Shown here: in pieces, positions 1 through 8,682 of the stretch
How the letters are laid out: each line of letters opens with the position of its first letter
How positions within the stretch are numbered: position 1 is the stretch's first letter
Virus record (IMG/VR): IMGVR_UViG_3300044636_000070
Location: 1 to 32,207 of that record
Reading direction: 5' to 3' (one strand)
Source of the DNA: a virus
DNA length: 32,207 nt
Translations under genes and position numbers: made by a program
Notes under the pieces: generated by a model
What the model was told of the DNA's origin: nothing
Seen by the model: only the letters and a program-made list of their open reading frames with translations
Databases searched by the model: none

Positions 1-14
1 AGAAACACCCCCCC

Positions 15-37
15 GGTAGGAGTCCCAACCTCCTCCC
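15..37. other. Imperfect hairpin near left edge
   Basis: Arms 15-22 (GGTAGGAG) and 30-37 (CTCCTCCC) pair over 8 positions with one mismatch around a 7-base loop. No T-run follows on either strand, so a terminator is not well supported. It could be the remnant of an upstream transcript end or chance. Confidence 0.25.
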
Positions 38-51
38 AAAATGCCGGTATA

Positions 52-81
52 TTTACATTTCTATTTAATTAGTCTTATACT
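52..81 (+). promoter_or_regulatory. Candidate sigma70-type promoter ahead of the packaging genes
   Basis: TTTACA at 52-57 and TATACT at 76-81 each differ by one base from the -35 and -10 consensus and are 18 bases apart. A start near 88 would give a short leader to the ATG at 109. There is no clear Shine-Dalgarno sequence before that ATG. The site is well placed to drive the head gene run, but one promoter-like match in AT-rich DNA is modest evidence. Confidence 0.45.
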
Positions 82-108
82 GGCCCCCACCACTTATATA
101 TCAACCAC

Positions 109-681
109 ATGATTACGTTGATTCCCCCGATCGAGGAGAACATCCCGCTCCCGTCGAACGCAGCCGAGGCAATGCCAAAACTGACGCCGACTGAAGAATT
201 GAATATGCGGGCCAACGTGGTGAAGCTGATGTCGGACCTGACCGGCCAGCCCCTTTCTCCCACGCAGAGTAATATTGAGGAGGCCACTGCCTTAGCTCAG
301 CAGATGGCCAAAGACCCCCAATTACGCCCTAACTTTACTAATTACCCCAACGAAACGCTCGCATATCTGGCCGGTATGGTGGCCCAGATGAATCAGTCTA
401 TTGTCCACGACCTCGCTGAATTGAAGATGTACGTGGTCAATAAGCTTGTGGCAGAGATTGAACATGCTAAGGATCCGAAGATCCGCGTCGCGGCACTATC
501 AAAACTTGGAGAAGTGGATGGTGTTGACGCCTTCAAGCGCAGAACTGAATCGACCATCAAGGTTCAGACGCTTGAAGAGGTGGAAAGAGAGCTTGCTCGG
601 ACTCTGGAGAGCCTTGAGAACAAGATAATTGACGTGGAAGCCAACGAAATCGTACGCTCCGAGCCCGAAATCGATGAGTGA
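109..681 (+). CDS. Putative terminase small subunit
   Basis: A 190-aa, largely helical, acidic protein directly upstream of the large terminase, with its last 8 bases overlapping that gene. A small terminase normally recognises the packaging site and loads DNA onto the large subunit. The segment around residues 130-145 (KLGEVDGVDAFKRRTE) followed by a charged helix (LEEVERELARTLESLE) resembles small-terminase-like proteins that precede terL in aquatic phages, but no canonical helix-turn-helix is obvious. The start is the first ATG after the promoter-like site and lacks a clear ribosome binding site. The call rests mainly on position, size and remembered similarity; a different head-associated helical protein is possible. 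Confidence 0.55.
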   Translation: MITLIPPIEENIPLPSNAAEAMPKLTPTEELNMRANVVKLMSDLTGQPLSPTQSNIEEATALAQQMAKDPQLRPNFTNYPNETLAYLAGMVAQMNQSIVHDLAELKMYVVNKLVAEIEHAKDPKIRVAALSKLGEVDGVDAFKRRTESTIKVQTLEEVERELARTLESLENKIIDVEANEIVRSEPEIDE

Positions 682-2194
682 AGCGTTAAAAATCAGTCCA
701 GAGCAGATATTTAAGCTCAAAAAACTCGCCCCAAACCTGCCACTGAACGAGAAAAAGCGGGTTTTAGACCTTTTAAAGACCTACGAGACCCAAGTTACAC
801 AGCAACTTGGGCGAACTTCCTTCTTGGATTTCGTCAGGCACGTCTATCCCGGCTATAAAGTAGGCCCGCATCACTTCAAACTTGCCCAAATCTTCGAAGA
901 TATTGCCTCTGGCAAGAAAAAACGGGTGATTGTTAATATCGCCCCCCGTCATGGCAAGTCTGAATTGATCTCTTATCTCGCGCCAGCGTGGTATTTGGGT
1001 AAATTTCCCCAGAATAAGGTCATTATGGCCTCGCATACAGCGAGTTTGGCCGAGACTTTTGGTCGTAGAGTCCGAAATCTAGTGGATTCCGACTCATACA
1101 AGGACATTTTCCCGCAAATCAGCCTGCAACAAGATTCAAAATCAGCTTCTAGATGGGGGACGAACTTTGGTGGCGAATACTTTGCATCAGGCGTTGGGGG
1201 TGCTCTCGCTGGCCGGGGGGCTCACCTATTTATTATCGATGATCCACATTCTGAGCAGGAAGCCAAGACCGGACGACCCGAAGTTTTTCTACCTGCATGG
1301 GAGTGGTTTCAATCTGGGCCTATCCAGCGTCTTATGCCTAATGGGGCTATTATCGTTGTGATGACAAGATGGTCAAAACTGGACCTCACAGGCCAGATTT
1401 TGAACCAAATGCAGCGAGAAACCGGGGTAGATCAGTGGGAAGTGATCGATTTTCCGGCAATTAAGGACGACGGCGAGCCACTTTGGCCTGAATTCTGGTC
1501 ACTACAAGAGCTTTTAGCCAAGAAAGCAGCCCTTGATATCCGGTACTGGCAAGCCCAGTACATGCAGAACCCCACTTCCGAAGAAGGCGCACTGATTAAG
1601 CGTGAGTGGTGGAAGATTTGGGATAAAGAAGAGCCACCAGACTGTGAATTTACGATCATGAGTCTGGATGCGGCGCAAGAAACCAACACACGTGCAGACT
1701 ATAACGCGCTGACGACGTGGGGCGTCTTCTTTAATGAAGAGGTCAACAACTACAACATCATCCTGCTCAACTCGATTAAGCGGCGCTTGGAGTTCCCGGA
1801 CTTAAAGAAGCTCGTGATCGAGCAGTATAAGGAGTGGGAGCCTGATGCGTTCATGGTTGAGAAGAAGTCCAACGGCGCAGCGTTGTATCAGGAGCTTCGT
1901 CGCATGGGTGTGCCCGTGGGCGAGTTTACGCCGGGTAAAGGTCAGGATAAGATCAGTCGCGTGAATGCTGTCTCGGATTTATTTGCATCCGGTATTGTGT
2001 GGGCACCCGACCGCAGGTGGGCTAAAGAAGTAATCGAGGAATGTAATGATTTCCCAAGCGGGGCTAACGACGACCTCGTTGATTCAACTACACTAGCATT
2101 GATGCGGTTCCGGCAAGGGGGGTTCATTCGCCTGCCCAACGATGAGCCTGAAGAGCCGCGTGGGTTCCGTCGCCGACGTGGCGCGTACTACTGA
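674..2194 (+). CDS. terL: Terminase large subunit (packaging ATPase and nuclease)
   Basis: A 506-aa protein that powers DNA packaging through the portal and cuts concatemers. The N-terminal ATPase has a Walker A motif APRHGKS (residues 90-96) and a Walker B motif LFIIDDP (D189, D190). The C-terminal RNase H-like nuclease begins with a conserved Asp in SLDAA (D332) and ends with GANDDLVDS (463-471), supplying the acidic metal ligands. Length is normal for the family and the basic C-terminus (RRRRGAYY) is intact. I chose the ATG at 674, which overlaps the preceding stop, rather than an in-frame TTG at 629 lying deep in the upstream gene. Translation is probably coupled to that gene. Confidence 0.95.
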   Translation: MSEALKISPEQIFKLKKLAPNLPLNEKKRVLDLLKTYETQVTQQLGRTSFLDFVRHVYPGYKVGPHHFKLAQIFEDIASGKKKRVIVNIAPRHGKSELISYLAPAWYLGKFPQNKVIMASHTASLAETFGRRVRNLVDSDSYKDIFPQISLQQDSKSASRWGTNFGGEYFASGVGGALAGRGAHLFIIDDPHSEQEAKTGRPEVFLPAWEWFQSGPIQRLMPNGAIIVVMTRWSKLDLTGQILNQMQRETGVDQWEVIDFPAIKDDGEPLWPEFWSLQELLAKKAALDIRYWQAQYMQNPTSEEGALIKREWWKIWDKEEPPDCEFTIMSLDAAQETNTRADYNALTTWGVFFNEEVNNYNIILLNSIKRRLEFPDLKKLVIEQYKEWEPDAFMVEKKSNGAALYQELRRMGVPVGEFTPGKGQDKISRVNAVSDLFASGIVWAPDRRWAKEVIEECNDFPSGANDDLVDSTTLALMRFRQGGFIRLPNDEPEEPRGFRRRRGAYY

Positions 2195-2207
2195 TTAGGA
2201 AATGGTC

Positions 2208-4727
2208 ATGGCAACGAACATGATTGATAAAAGCGTCTATCAGGCTCCGACCGGTATGCCGCTAAATGGCGAGACTCTTGATATTGAGATCGTAAACCCG
2301 GAGATGGTGACGCTCGACGACGGCAGTGTGGAAATCACACTCATGCCGGAAGCCGAAGCCGGAGAAGAAGATGAGTTCAACTCAAACCTTGCTGAAAAAC
2401 TTGACGAGCGCATTCTTACTAACCTTTCTTCTGAACTCACCGAGCTGGTTGAAGCCGACATTACTTCCCGCAAGGATTGGTCTGATACATATGTCAAGGG
2501 ACTTGAGGTTCTAGGCTTCAAGTACGAGGAGCGGACGGACCCGTGGGAGGACGCGTGTGGTGTGTATTCCACTGTCTTGTCTGAAGCTGCGATCCGGTTC
2601 CAAGCCGAGACAATGAGCGAGACGTTCCCGGCTGCGGGTCCGGTCAAGGCCAAGATTCTGGGGGAAGTAACGAAAGAGAAGGAAGCTGCCGCTGAACGCG
2701 TTCGCGCGGACATGAATTATCAGTTGACTGAGCGGATGGTGGAGTACCGCTCAGAGCATGAGCGGATGTTGTTTAGCTTGAGTCTGGCTGGGTCTGCGTT
2801 CAAGAAGGTCTACTACGACCCCCGCTTGCGTCGGCAGGTCTCTGTTTATATAGCAGCAGAAGAAGTCATCGTCCCATACGGGGCGTCTCACATCGAGATG
2901 GCTGAGCGGGTCACGCATACGATGCGTAAGACCAAGAACGAGATGGCTTTCATGCAGTCAAGCGGGTTCTACCGCGACGTTGAGCTTGGCGAGCCGGTGT
3001 CGTTCTTCTCTGATATTGAGAAGCGCAAGGCAGAAGAAAACGGCTATACCCTGACCTCTGATGATCGGTACATGCTCTATGAGATCCACGCGGATCTGAT
3101 TATTGAAGGCGTCGATGATGAGGACGGGCTTGCCAAGCCCTATATCGTGACGATTGAGAAGGGTACCGGTACTGTCTTGGCGATCCGCCGCAACTGGGAA
3201 CCCGATGATGATCTACAACTTAAACGGCAGTTCTTCGTACACTATGGATACATTCCCGGATTTGGTTTCTACCATCTCGGCCTCATTCACATTGTGGGTG
3301 GATACGCTAGAGCAGGTACTTCTATCCTTCGCCAACTCGTTGACGCTGGCACTCTTTCAAATCTTCCGGGAGGTCTTAAATCTCGTGGACTGAGGATCAA
3401 GGGCGACGAGACCCCCGTCGCACCGGGCGAGTTCCGAGATGTGGATGTGCCCAGTGGCACGATCCGAGACAACATCCTGCCGCTGCCGTACAAAGAGCCG
3501 AGTCAAGTGTTGGCCGCACTTCTCGAAAAGATCACGCAAGAAGGTCGTAGGCTCGCAGCCATCAGTGATTTAAATATCTCTGATATGAGTGCGCAGGCAC
3601 CGGTCGGTACCACGCTGGCGATTCTGGAGCGGACTCTCAAGCCGATGGCTGCGGTCCAAGCGCGTGTTCACTTCGCGATGAAGCAGGAGTTCAAGCTCCT
3701 GAAGGCGATCATTGCTGAGTACGCGGACGAGCCATATGACTACATCCCCGAGGGGGTGGACCGTCGGGCGCGGGCTGCGGACTACGCACAGGTTGAAGTC
3801 ATTCCGGTCAGTGATCCCAATAGTGCCACGATGGCGCAGCGCGTTGTCCAGTACCAAGCCGCGATGATGATGGCGAAGGACGCGCCGCAGATTTATGACC
3901 TCCAGTATTTACACCGACAGATGCTGGAAGTGCTTGGGATCAAGAACGCGGACAAGATTGTCCCGATGCAGGAAGACCAGAAGCCGCGTGATCCGATCAG
4001 TGAGAACATGTCTGTACTAGTCGGCAAGCCTCTCAAGGCATTCATCTACCAAGATCACGAGGCTCACATCGCAACACATATGAGCTTCATGCAAGATCCA
4101 ATGATCATGCAGACGATTGGTCAGAACCCGCAGGCCCAGCAGATTATGGCTGCGCTGCAAGCTCACATCGCAGAGCACCTTGGGTTCAACTATCGCAAAC
4201 AGATCGAAGAGCGGCTTGGCGCTGACCTTACTGTGCCGGATGCAGAGTTGCCAGAAAGCATTGAGGTCGAGTTGTCCCGCCTCGTCGCACAAGCGGCTCG
4301 TCAGCTTACACAGCAGCACACGCAGCAGGCTCAGCAACAACAAGCTCAGCAGCAAGCACAAGATCCGCTCTTCCAGATCGAGCAGCAGAAACTTCAGACG
4401 CAGCAGCAAGAAGTCCAGCGCAAGGCTCAGAAGGATCAGGCGGACATCCAGCTTGCGAAGGGCAAGCTTGAGCTTGAGGCTCGCAAACTTGTTATCGAGG
4501 CGCAGAAATCAAAAGCCGACATGGATAACAAGCAGCAGGAGTCGCAGAGCAAGCAACGCATGGAGCTTCTGACTAAAGCGATTGAGATGCAAAACGGCGC
4601 TACTGCGCGTACAGATAAACAGAATGAAGCAAGAGGAAACCGCCGAGCGGCGGTGTTGGACAAGTTAATGGCAAGTAAATCGGCAGAAGCCCCGAAGACT
4701 AAGGCTCCGAAGAAACCCAAGGAGTAA
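2208..4727 (+). CDS. Portal protein
   Basis: An 839-aa protein expected to form the dodecameric portal at one head vertex, through which DNA is packaged and which binds TerL and the adaptors. Size, position straight after terL and the mixed alpha/beta core (for example TDPWEDACGVYS near residue 105 and SDLNISDMSAQAPVG near residue 455) fit portals of aquatic podovirus-like phages. The last ~140 residues are unusual: a Gln-rich run (QQAQQQQAQQQAQ, about residues 700-720) leads into a long charged helix and a Lys/Pro-rich end. AGGA at 2197-2200 lies 7 bases before the ATG at 2208 but only 1 base before an ATG at 2202, so 2208 is preferred. Confidence 0.9.
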   Translation: MATNMIDKSVYQAPTGMPLNGETLDIEIVNPEMVTLDDGSVEITLMPEAEAGEEDEFNSNLAEKLDERILTNLSSELTELVEADITSRKDWSDTYVKGLEVLGFKYEERTDPWEDACGVYSTVLSEAAIRFQAETMSETFPAAGPVKAKILGEVTKEKEAAAERVRADMNYQLTERMVEYRSEHERMLFSLSLAGSAFKKVYYDPRLRRQVSVYIAAEEVIVPYGASHIEMAERVTHTMRKTKNEMAFMQSSGFYRDVELGEPVSFFSDIEKRKAEENGYTLTSDDRYMLYEIHADLIIEGVDDEDGLAKPYIVTIEKGTGTVLAIRRNWEPDDDLQLKRQFFVHYGYIPGFGFYHLGLIHIVGGYARAGTSILRQLVDAGTLSNLPGGLKSRGLRIKGDETPVAPGEFRDVDVPSGTIRDNILPLPYKEPSQVLAALLEKITQEGRRLAAISDLNISDMSAQAPVGTTLAILERTLKPMAAVQARVHFAMKQEFKLLKAIIAEYADEPYDYIPEGVDRRARAADYAQVEVIPVSDPNSATMAQRVVQYQAAMMMAKDAPQIYDLQYLHRQMLEVLGIKNADKIVPMQEDQKPRDPISENMSVLVGKPLKAFIYQDHEAHIATHMSFMQDPMIMQTIGQNPQAQQIMAALQAHIAEHLGFNYRKQIEERLGADLTVPDAELPESIEVELSRLVAQAARQLTQQHTQQAQQQQAQQQAQDPLFQIEQQKLQTQQQEVQRKAQKDQADIQLAKGKLELEARKLVIEAQKSKADMDNKQQESQSKQRMELLTKAIEMQNGATARTDKQNEARGNRRAAVLDKLMASKSAEAPKTKAPKKPKE

Positions 4728-4730
4728 TAC

Positions 4731-4928
4731 GTGGCTAAGACCGTCTATGACGTGCTGAAAGAAAAAATCGAAGAGCATCGCTCTTCTGCTATCGAGATGC
4801 TTAGCGCGGGTTCCGCAACGGACTACGCTAAGTACCGCGAACTGTGCGGCTTGATCCGGGGTCTAGAGACCGCACTGCGTGAAGTGTATGACCTTGCGAA
4901 ACATCAAATGGAACTTGATGATGACTGA
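4731..4928 (+). CDS. Small conserved phage protein, unknown function
   Basis: A 65-aa helical, charged protein starting at GTG. The start is decided by a strong Shine-Dalgarno sequence, AAGGAG at 4719-4724, placed 6 bases upstream inside the end of the portal gene. The sequence (AKTVYDVLKEKIEEH and later LCGLIRGLETALREV) predicts two or three helices and no membrane segment. Small proteins of this kind commonly sit between portal and scaffold genes in aquatic phages. A role in head assembly is inferred only from position. Confidence 0.75.
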   Translation: MAKTVYDVLKEKIEEHRSSAIEMLSAGSATDYAKYRELCGLIRGLETALREVYDLAKHQMELDDD

Positions 4929-5295
4929 TACTACTGAAGTCCCGATGACCGACGAGGAGCTTGAAAGTAATATTCCACGACCGGTCGGCTACAAGCTGTT
5001 AATTGCTCTACCTCAGATCGAAGAAACGTACGAGTCTGGGCTGATTAAGGCCGATAAGACGATGTACTACGAACATGTCCTTAGTATGGTTGGACTTGTT
5101 CTAGATATGGGCGAGCAAGCGTACAAAGACCCCGAGCGATATCCCACGGGTCCGTGGTGCAAAGTTGGTCAGTATGTATTGTTTAGGGCCAACACAGGCA
5201 CTCGGTTCAAGGTTGGTGGGGTCGAGTATCGGCTTATGAACGACGACGGCATCGAGGCTGTTGTTGATGATCCGCGTGGCATCACGCGTGCATGA
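4921..5295 (+). CDS. GroES-like (Cpn10) co-chaperonin
   Basis: A 124-aa protein whose core matches the chaperonin-10 pattern: PVGYKLLIALP (residues 21-31), a flexible stretch with ETYESGLI in the place of the GroES mobile loop, VGLVLDMGEQAYKD (57-70), GPWCKVGQYVLF (77-88), a Gly-containing turn and a final YRLMNDDGIEAVV (103-115). Cellular GroES has about 97 residues; this one has an extra acidic N-terminus of about 20. Viral co-chaperonins are known to cap host GroEL so that it can fold the capsid protein, and the location among head genes agrees. ATGs at 4918 and 4921 are both possible; both overlap the upstream gene. No GroEL partner is present in the window. Confidence 0.75.
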   Translation: MTDTTEVPMTDEELESNIPRPVGYKLLIALPQIEETYESGLIKADKTMYYEHVLSMVGLVLDMGEQAYKDPERYPTGPWCKVGQYVLFRANTGTRFKVGGVEYRLMNDDGIEAVVDDPRGITRA

Positions 5296-5303
5296 GGTGA
5301 ACT

Positions 5304-6377
5304 ATGCCATTCGAAAAAGTTGAATTTAAGTTTCCGGACGAGATCGCCAAAGATCAGAAGCCTGACGAGATCGAAGTTAAGGCGTCAGAGGTTCTGCTTG
5401 ATGTCGAGGATAAGCCGGAGGCTAAACCCAAGCCGGAAGCCAAACCACGACCCGAAGTTGCGGTTAAGGACGATCCGAAGGACGAGATTGAGATTGAGGT
5501 GGTTGATGACACACCCGCCAAAGATCGAAACCGCAAACCGTCCACTCCCCCTGATGAGGTAACTGACGACGAGCTTGCTGAGTATTCCGAGAAAGTCAAG
5601 AAGCGGATCCAGCATTTCTCCAAGGGTTACCACGACCAGCGTCGCGCAGCAGAAGCTGCGATGCGGGAAAAAGAAGAGGCTATCCGATACGCGCAGAAAC
5701 TCATCGATGAGAATAATGCGCTAAAACAACGCGCCACCAAGACGCAGGAAATGGTGGTCCAACAGGCGAAAGTTCGGGTTACTGCTGAGCTTGAGAAAGC
5801 GAAGAAAGAATTCAAAGAGGCGTATGACTCGGGTGAAGCGGAGAAACTAACCGCTGCGCAAGAAGCTATCGCTGATGCGAAAATCAAGCTCGATAAGCTG
5901 GCTAATTACAAGCCGCCTAAAACAGCCCCTTTACAAACGCCAAAAACTGATGTAAAACAAGAAACACAATCCGCCCCAGCAGTCGCTCCGGATCCAAAAG
6001 CGGAAGCGTGGCAACGCGCTAATACGTGGTTTGGACAGGACGATGAGATGACCAGCCTCGCGCTGGGGTTGCATCAAAAGTTGGTCCGCGAGGGTGTAGA
6101 CACTCGCAGCGACGATTATTACCAACGCATCGATACTCGGATGCGGCAGCTCTTCCCGGATAAGTTCGAGGACTCGAACTTAGACGACGAAGAAGATGAA
6201 AAACCGGCCCCCAAGCCGCGCCAAAAGAGTAATCCTGTCGCTCCCGCGAGCCGCAGCGTTGCGCCCAAGAAAATCACGCTGACCAGTACACAGGTAGCTC
6301 TGGCTAAGAAGCTTGGAGTTCCGCTGGAAGAGTACGCCAAACAGGTTGCATTAGAACTGAGGAAACAAAATGGCTGA
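5304..6377 (+). CDS. Putative capsid scaffolding protein
   Basis: A 357-aa, highly charged protein. Residues 1-85 are acidic and Pro/Lys/Glu-rich with short repeats of the KPEAKP type. Residues ~95-200 form a long coiled-coil (REKEEAIRYAQKL, LEKAKKEFKEAYDSG). The tail carries a Lys/Arg-rich stretch and a short helical end (LAKKLGVPLEEYAKQV). This build and the place before the capsid genes fit an internal scaffold that binds the capsid protein through its C-terminus and leaves the head on maturation. GAGG at 5294-5297 lies 6 bases before the ATG. No protease domain was seen. The role is inferred from composition and order. Confidence 0.72.
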   Translation: MPFEKVEFKFPDEIAKDQKPDEIEVKASEVLLDVEDKPEAKPKPEAKPRPEVAVKDDPKDEIEIEVVDDTPAKDRNRKPSTPPDEVTDDELAEYSEKVKKRIQHFSKGYHDQRRAAEAAMREKEEAIRYAQKLIDENNALKQRATKTQEMVVQQAKVRVTAELEKAKKEFKEAYDSGEAEKLTAAQEAIADAKIKLDKLANYKPPKTAPLQTPKTDVKQETQSAPAVAPDPKAEAWQRANTWFGQDDEMTSLALGLHQKLVREGVDTRSDDYYQRIDTRMRQLFPDKFEDSNLDDEEDEKPAPKPRQKSNPVAPASRSVAPKKITLTSTQVALAKKLGVPLEEYAKQVALELRKQNG

Positions 6378-6828
6378 GACTAGAGAAAACCGCACGAATC
6401 GTGAACAAGATACCCGCAATAACTTTGTCCGCCGTCAAAAGTGGCAGAGTGCTGATGGGCTACCTATTCCGAATCAAGAACCGGGCTGGGCGTATCGCTG
6501 GGTTCGTCTAAGTATGGGTGGACAAGTCGATGCCAAGAATGTGTCCTCAAAGTTCCGTGAGGGATGGGAACCTGTACGAGCTTCAGATCACCCCGAGATT
6601 TTCACTCTACCCGGCGAAAATGACCGGTTCAAAGACAATATCGTGGTTGGTGGCCTGATGTTGTGCAAGACTCCCGTCGAGTTTGTTAAAGACCGAAACG
6701 CGCATTTCAAGGGGATTACTGATTCTCAGATGCAGGCGGTCGATAACAGTCTGATGCGTGAGAATGACCCCCGTATGCCGCTTTTCAATGAGCGTAAATC
6801 GAAGGTTGTTTTCGGCAAAGGCGAATAA
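6370..6828 (+). CDS. Conserved head-region protein, unknown function
   Basis: A 152-aa soluble protein starting 8 bases inside the scaffold gene, with GAGG 7 bases upstream. It has a basic N-terminus (RENRTNREQDTRNNFVRRQKW) and a compact centre with FREGWEPVRASDHPEI (residues 58-73) and GGLMLCKTPVEFVKDR. The 'GWEPVRA-DHPE' motif is one I associate with a conserved protein beside the capsid genes of aquatic tailed phages. It may be a minor head or assembly protein; no enzymatic motif is visible. Confidence 0.72.
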   Translation: MAETRENRTNREQDTRNNFVRRQKWQSADGLPIPNQEPGWAYRWVRLSMGGQVDAKNVSSKFREGWEPVRASDHPEIFTLPGENDRFKDNIVVGGLMLCKTPVEFVKDRNAHFKGITDSQMQAVDNSLMRENDPRMPLFNERKSKVVFGKGE

Positions 6829-6852
6829 CTTTCATCAATTTTGGAGCTAACT

Positions 6853-7614
6853 ATGGCTTACCCTCAGGTAACTAAGCCGTACGGTTTCCGGCCCATCAAT
6901 CTAATTGGTGGTCAACCGTACGCTGGTAGCACCCGCATGTTCAAGATCGCAAGCGGGTACAACACCAATATCTTCTACGGCGATCCGGTCAAGATCCTTC
7001 GTGACAGCGGCAGCATGTTGCCTATTGACGGCACTGTGGTTGTCCAAGGTATGTCTTGGTTTGGCGCGAGCGTCACAGGACCAGAGCAGGCTTTACCCCC
7101 GTACACCATTGGCGTGTTCATGGGTTGCTCGTTCACGAACCCGTACACCAAGCAGAAGATGTTCTCGCAATACTACCCCGCAGGTACGGTTGCTGATGAC
7201 ATCCAAGCTTACGTTGTGGATGATCCGGACGCGCTGTTCAAGGTTGTGTTCGTAGAGAACGTACCTTCGTACTACGAAGATCCGTACAACGCTGCTGGTA
7301 CGACTCCGGCGTATGCGAACGCATATTACGTTGGGCGCAATCTTCTGGTTGCGGTTAACGCAGGCGATACCACGACTGGCAACAGTCTGTATGGCGTGGC
7401 GGACGTAGCCAACCCGCTCTATATTGTTCAACAGCCGCTTATGCCTGTCCGTGTTGTCGATGTGGTTCCTGAGACCGCCACTTCGGCAGGCTTTGTGGAG
7501 CTGATCGTCAAGTGGAACATGCCCGGGTACTCGGCAACCGGGTACAGCGGCCAGCAGTGGGGCGGCGGTCACGAGTATTACTGGCCCGGTTCGACCGGCA
7601 GTATTATCCTCTAA
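6853..7614 (+). CDS. Beta-rich virion structural protein, possibly capsid decoration
   Basis: A 253-aa protein rich in Gly, Tyr, Val and Pro, with predicted short beta strands and aromatic residues toward the end (GGGHEYYWPGS). The N-terminus, MAYPQVTKPYGFRPINLIGG, and the following ASGYNTNIFYGDPV are typical of a structural protein found beside the major capsid gene in aquatic phages. A head decoration or capsid-associated role is the simplest reading; it is less likely to be the shell protein because the next gene matches a known capsid family. GGAG at 6842-6845 precedes the ATG by 7 bases; a TTG at 6841 would overlap that site and is rejected. Confidence 0.75.
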   Translation: MAYPQVTKPYGFRPINLIGGQPYAGSTRMFKIASGYNTNIFYGDPVKILRDSGSMLPIDGTVVVQGMSWFGASVTGPEQALPPYTIGVFMGCSFTNPYTKQKMFSQYYPAGTVADDIQAYVVDDPDALFKVVFVENVPSYYEDPYNAAGTTPAYANAYYVGRNLLVAVNAGDTTTGNSLYGVADVANPLYIVQQPLMPVRVVDVVPETATSAGFVELIVKWNMPGYSATGYSGQQWGGGHEYYWPGSTGSIIL

Positions 7615-7627
7615 GGAGTTCTAAAAA

Positions 7628-8554
7628 ATGGCTATTTCACGCGCACAACTACTGAAAGAACTCCTCCCGGGACTTAATGCCCTGTTTGGTATGGAGTACA
7701 AGCGGTACGGCGAAGAGCATAAAGAAATCTTTGCCACCGAGACCTCTGAGCGTTCGTTCGAAGAGGAAACCAAGCTGTCGGGCTTCTCGGCTGCGCCGGT
7801 CAAGAGCGAGGGTGCTGCCATCGCTTACGACAACGCACAAGAGGCATGGACCGCTCGGTACAACCACGAGACGATCGCTATGGGCTTCTCCCTCACCGAA
7901 GAGGCGATGGAGGACAACCTGTACGACACGCTCTCGTCGCGTTATACCAAAGCGCTCGCTCGCGCGATGGCGTACACCAAGCAAGTTAAAGCCGCTGCGA
8001 TTCTGAACAATGGCTTTGATCCTGCTGTGGTGTACGGCGACGGTCAGTCGCTCTTCTCGGCTAATCACCCGCTGGTCAATGGTGGTGTTAACAGCAACGT
8101 CCCGGCCGTTGCCACGGATCTGAATGAGACTGCGCTTGAAGATGCGGTTATTCAGATCGCTGCGTGGACTGACGAACGTGGTCTGCTGATCGCTGCTAAG
8201 CCCCGGAAACTGATCATCCCGCCGTCGCTTCAGTTCGTTGCAACTCGTATTCTTGAGACCGAGCTTCGTGTCGGTACGACGGATAACGACATCAACGCCC
8301 TGAAGAACAACGGGTCGATCCCCGAGGGTTACACGATTAACCACTTCTTGACTGATAACAACGCGTGGTTCCTGACCACCGACGTGCCCAACGGTCTGAA
8401 GCACTTCATTCGTACCCCGATGCAAACGGGTATGGACGCAGACTTCGACACCGGCAATGCTCGGTACAAGGCCCGTGAGCGTTATTCGTTCGGTGTTTCG
8501 GATCCGCTGGGCGTCTATGGCTCGGCTGGTGCAGCGCCGACTCCCCCGGCCTAA
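7628..8554 (+). CDS. Major capsid protein, Mu gpT-like
   Basis: A 308-aa protein, close to the 305 residues of Mu gpT, which it resembles: N-terminal FFE-like region (LLPGLNALFGMEYKRYGEEHKEIF), a conserved central GFSLTEEAMEDNLYD (about residues 80-94), LFSANHPL (about 141-148), KPRKLIIPPSL and a C-terminal FDTGNARYKARERYSFG. These fit the HK97-fold shell protein that assembles the icosahedral head. AAGGAG lies 8-9 bases before the ATG, and a strong terminator follows 12 bases after the stop, as expected for a very highly expressed gene at the end of a transcript. No N-terminal prohead extension beyond the family is evident. Confidence 0.87.
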   Translation: MAISRAQLLKELLPGLNALFGMEYKRYGEEHKEIFATETSERSFEEETKLSGFSAAPVKSEGAAIAYDNAQEAWTARYNHETIAMGFSLTEEAMEDNLYDTLSSRYTKALARAMAYTKQVKAAAILNNGFDPAVVYGDGQSLFSANHPLVNGGVNSNVPAVATDLNETALEDAVIQIAAWTDERGLLIAAKPRKLIIPPSLQFVATRILETELRVGTTDNDINALKNNGSIPEGYTINHFLTDNNAWFLTTDVPNGLKHFIRTPMQTGMDADFDTGNARYKARERYSFGVSDPLGVYGSAGAAPTPPA

Positions 8555-8566
8555 TCGGGGTGTAGG

Positions 8567-8596
8567 GAAGGGGGGCTTCGGCCCCCTTTCTTTTTT
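8567..8596 (+). terminator. Intrinsic terminator after the capsid gene
   Basis: A 10-bp stem (67-76 pairing with 81-90 of the 8500 block; GAAGGGGGGC with GCCCCCTTTC, one G-T wobble) closes a TTCG tetraloop and is followed by six T residues at 8591-8596. This is a textbook rho-independent terminator and the only strong one seen in the window. Confidence 0.93.
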
Positions 8597-8641
8597 ATAT
8601 ATTATGTGATAAAACTCTGCCATCCGGGGTATTCAAGCCCA

Positions 8642-8682
8642 GCGTATCAGACGACCCGGCGACGACATGCAGACTGATACGC
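8642..8682. promoter_or_regulatory. 9-bp perfect inverted repeat in the leader of the accessory cassette
   Basis: GCGTATCAG at 8642-8650 is the exact reverse complement of CTGATACGC at 8674-8682, with a 23-base spacer. It lies in the only sizeable non-coding gap (8555-8704), after the terminator and just before the tagged-protein gene at 8705. It could be an operator or an RNA hairpin in a 5' leader. No convincing -35/-10 pair was found nearby, although AT-rich DNA at 8591-8614 could hold a phage or weak host promoter. Confidence 0.45.

Noticed and set aside
629-673. TTG start extending the large terminase by 15 residues
   Set aside because: It lies deep inside the upstream gene and lacks a ribosome site; the ATG at 674 gives the usual overlapping start.
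7649-8623. Minus-strand ORF of 324 codons across the capsid gene
   Set aside because: It is antisense to a well-supported Mu gpT-like capsid gene, runs through the terminator, and its product is Arg/Val-rich with no recognisable motif; codon bias of the + strand explains the lack of stops.
8612-8650. tRNA-like T-arm (GGGGTATTCAAGCCC) after the terminator
   Set aside because: No matching acceptor stem, anticodon arm or D arm can be drawn around it.
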